In this document: in pieces, positions 61,863 to 64,000 of the stretch | Numbering within the stretch: the first letter of the stretch is position 1 | How the letters are laid out: each line of letters begins with the position of its first letter | Source: Rostratula benghalensis | Lineage: Eukaryota > Chordata > Aves > Charadriiformes > Rostratulidae | NCBI GenBank assembly: GCA_013399305.1 | Contig: VXAI01000013.1 | Span: 8,482,196 to 8,546,195, forward strand | Direction: 5' to 3' | Length of the DNA stretch: 64,000 bases | Notes under the pieces: generated by a model | The model's input: the letters and a program-made list of their open reading frames with translations, nothing else | The model's database searches: none | What the model was told of the DNA's origin: nothing | Made by a program: the position numbers and the translations under genes

Positions 61863-64000
61863 ACTGTTGGTTATGCTTAATATGTTAGTAGCCTTTCTCT
61901 CATTACTCCCTGGATTTTGTAGGAGGGTGAAACCATTCAGCTGCCGAGAAAGCATAGTCCAGATCCACCATAGGGAGCTCTGTGCCATAAGGCCTACATA
62001 ATGATGTGCCATAAACACAACACCAAGGAATTGCTAGGAAATTTAGCCCTCTGGGACTGAACAGCCTTGGTGTCAGACCTGTTTGAGGTCTGGCAGATTA
62101 ATATGTCTCTTTAACATAACAAATAAGTTTTCCAAGATAACATGGGAAATTATTTTAAGATGGCTTATGTTCAGAGCCTCTTGATTAGACACCAAAGTTC
62201 CTTTTTCACCTTTTCTTGATAAGTATACTCACTTCACACACTGAGGTGCCCATTAATTTCAGTGAGAGCTGCATACCTCAGCATACAGCTTAGAAGAATG
62301 GCCTCAGTTCTCACTGGAATGTTTATCCATGCTTGACTCCTTTGATTTGAAAGAGCCTTACCGTGCTTGAATTGGTCAAATTTCTCCAGAATCACTGAGA
62401 GTAGGACTCTGACTTGGAGTGTGGAGTACCCTCCAGTCTTGCAAAGAGGGTGGTTTTAGAAAGAGCTAAAGAGAGATTCTGCACCTGACACTCAGCGAAA
62501 ATCTCTTATGGGGAAATAAATGTCTTCTGCAAGCTAGGGATTGTGAATTTGCTATTGTGCTCAGGAGCTTAACAAAAATTCATTTGCTTTTATTAATGTT
62601 ATAGTGTGATCCAGAATTAAAGCACCATCACCCAGTGTTTCATCCAGGAGATTCTGGAGCCAGCTGTCTTGGGTAATGCTCTGAAATTTTGCAATTGTCT
62701 GTGTGAATCTGCATCCCATTTACAAAAATGACTGAAGGCACATAGTCATTTAGCACACTGATTTTGAGGGAAAAGAGGAGTGCTCTGAATAAAACAGAAG
62801 AGAAAACCTTAGAGCAACTTGGTGAACAATCACCTGTCATCTTAGAACAGGGCACATAATAGACAATATGCTTCAAGCCCTCTGTCACTTCCCCTGCTTT
62901 AAATTCAAAGGGAAAATATAACAATGTTATTCCTTTTTGCTGCATAAAGACTTCTTTCTACTCATAACAAAAATAAGAAAAGATGGTTATTACGTGTAAT
63001 ACTTTGGCAATTTTAATCTACACTTTCCATTTTTTCTTCCATATCTAGAGGGCTATTGTATGTCCAGTGGTTCCAACGTATATACCACTTAACATATAAT
63101 GCAAGAAACATACATCATGCCAAAATAATTTAGTTTTTATTACAACTTTTCCTTCCAATTTTCTACTTATAATGAGTGCATAAAAGACCCCTTTTCACCC
63201 TATTGTTTTTAGTCTAAAAGCCACTTTATTCTTAATAAAAGGAATAATAAGTGCCAGTTGTAAAATACTCTGTCAATCACTCCAGCACTTACAATTGTGT
63301 AACACCTTTCTTTAGGACCTCTTAGAGTGCTTTAGAAAAGATAAAAACAAATAAAATAAAATTACAATTACATTTAAATGCAGAATTAAACTAATAAGTT
63401 TTAGATCACTTAAATTTTGTTACTAAAGGTTGAAAAGAGACAATGTGCCTCTTAACACCCTGTAAGTAGCTGAAAGCTGCAGTAGCCTTGTCCATGCTGA
63501 TCTTTGAATGGGTTATTTCAGAAGACCCTCGTTAAAAGCAGCCTGAATTGTTGCAGAAAACATCTTCTTTTGTCCCAGTTCCCCATAGCTGATATTCTTC
63601 ATCTTACATTGTATTCATTTTCCTGGTTTTCTACTGCGTATTGTTTCCTCTGTGTGCACTACTGGTGGTGGTGAATTATTTCTTGAGATAAAGGTAAAAT
63701 TTGTATCCTTCAATAAATATCATATTCAGGTTAATTGGAAGGGGTGAGGAGTGAAAAGTAAGTGGGATGAAAGCTCAGTATGCTGGGACCAATGCTTACC
63801 TTGCATACTACAGACATTTAACTTAAGTTTTTGAGATGATTGTGGTTTATAAATTCAGAAAAGCAGAAAAATGAGTCAGAATAGACATTATCCAGTGACC
63901 AAAAATTCTGGCTTCCTTTACAGTCACTGGTTAAATATGTTTGAACCACCTAAACTGGATACTATAGGAAGTGTTCCCGTGTCTTTTCAAAAGGACCAGT
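61863..64000. other. No gene recognised; scraps of possible ancient repeats
   Basis: 62245-62290 (GGTGCCCATTAATTTCAGTG, GAGCTGCATACC) and 63290-63345 (ACACCTTTCTTTAGGACCTC, GTGCTTTAG) resemble old sauropsid repeat blocks but are too short to be sure. The 101-codon - frame at 62640-62945 has no recognisable domain. The rest is AT-rich intergenic DNA to the window end. Confidence 0.35.

Noticed and set aside
1..64000. CRISPR arrays, operons, prophage or other bacterial-type systems
   Set aside because: Intron/exon structure, CR1 repeats, microsatellites and gene-desert composition all point to a bird nuclear genome; no regularly spaced palindromic repeats were seen.
1..64000. CACGTG E-boxes as an enriched class across the window
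   Set aside because: I saw seven (402, 29179, 33248, 33922, 47223, 48298, 56948), fewer than the roughly 16 expected from random equal-base sequence. Only the site at 47222 has the full TCACGTGA context.

Overview
The window looks like part of a bird (archosaur) chromosome. Its interspersed repeats are mainly CR1 non-LTR retrotransposons, some ending in the CR1 3' tail (tandem ATTCTATG-type octamers). A few are decayed MIR-like pieces. The DNA is AT-rich and CpG-poor, and only one spliced coding exon can be recognised. That exon, at the left edge on the + strand, is the last coding exon of TFEC, a bHLH-leucine-zipper transcription factor of the MITF/TFE family.

Layout: 1-385 is the end of the last TFEC intron with a good 3' splice site. 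386-766 is the terminal coding exon (126 codons plus TAA). From 767 there is 3' UTR, with candidate poly(A) signals at 1430, 2108 and 2278, and later ones near 3945 and 5370. The other ~58 kb is a gene desert. From known amniote synteny (FOXP2 - MDFIC - TFEC - TES - CAV2 - CAV1 - MET, with TFEC transcribed toward MDFIC) I infer that it is the TFEC-MDFIC intergenic interval. No other credible protein-coding or RNA gene was found. Open frames of 60-147 codons occur at about the number expected by chance in this much AT-rich DNA, or belong to CR1 remnants.

The desert holds: two long, younger CR1 copies on the - strand (22085-23278 and 56663-58255); a + strand CR1 (60637-61239) split by a nested - strand CR1 piece (60884-60967); a short CR1 3' end (33991-34036); three much older CR1-like remnants (41270-41575, 53155-53545, 59095-59295); MIR-like and other ancient repeat fragments; a compound pentanucleotide satellite with a 21-base assembly gap (23890-24102); and recurring A-run/C-triplet tracts.

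The most interesting non-repeat signals are three. First, an isolated CpG-dense islet at about 17.89-18.11 kb carries two divergently oriented CTCF-like motifs, which could be a domain boundary or a distal promoter. Second, there are long repeat-free, homeobox-motif-rich stretches (about 46.75-47.40 kb and 48.24-48.78 kb, less strongly 5.70-6.10 kb and 37.21-37.48 kb) that read like conserved enhancers. Third, one of these contains a perfect TCACGTGA site, the preferred target of MITF/TFE proteins, which suggests feedback onto the TFEC locus. No new enzymatic or defence-like system was found. Everything beyond the TFEC exon and the repeats is inference from sequence texture.
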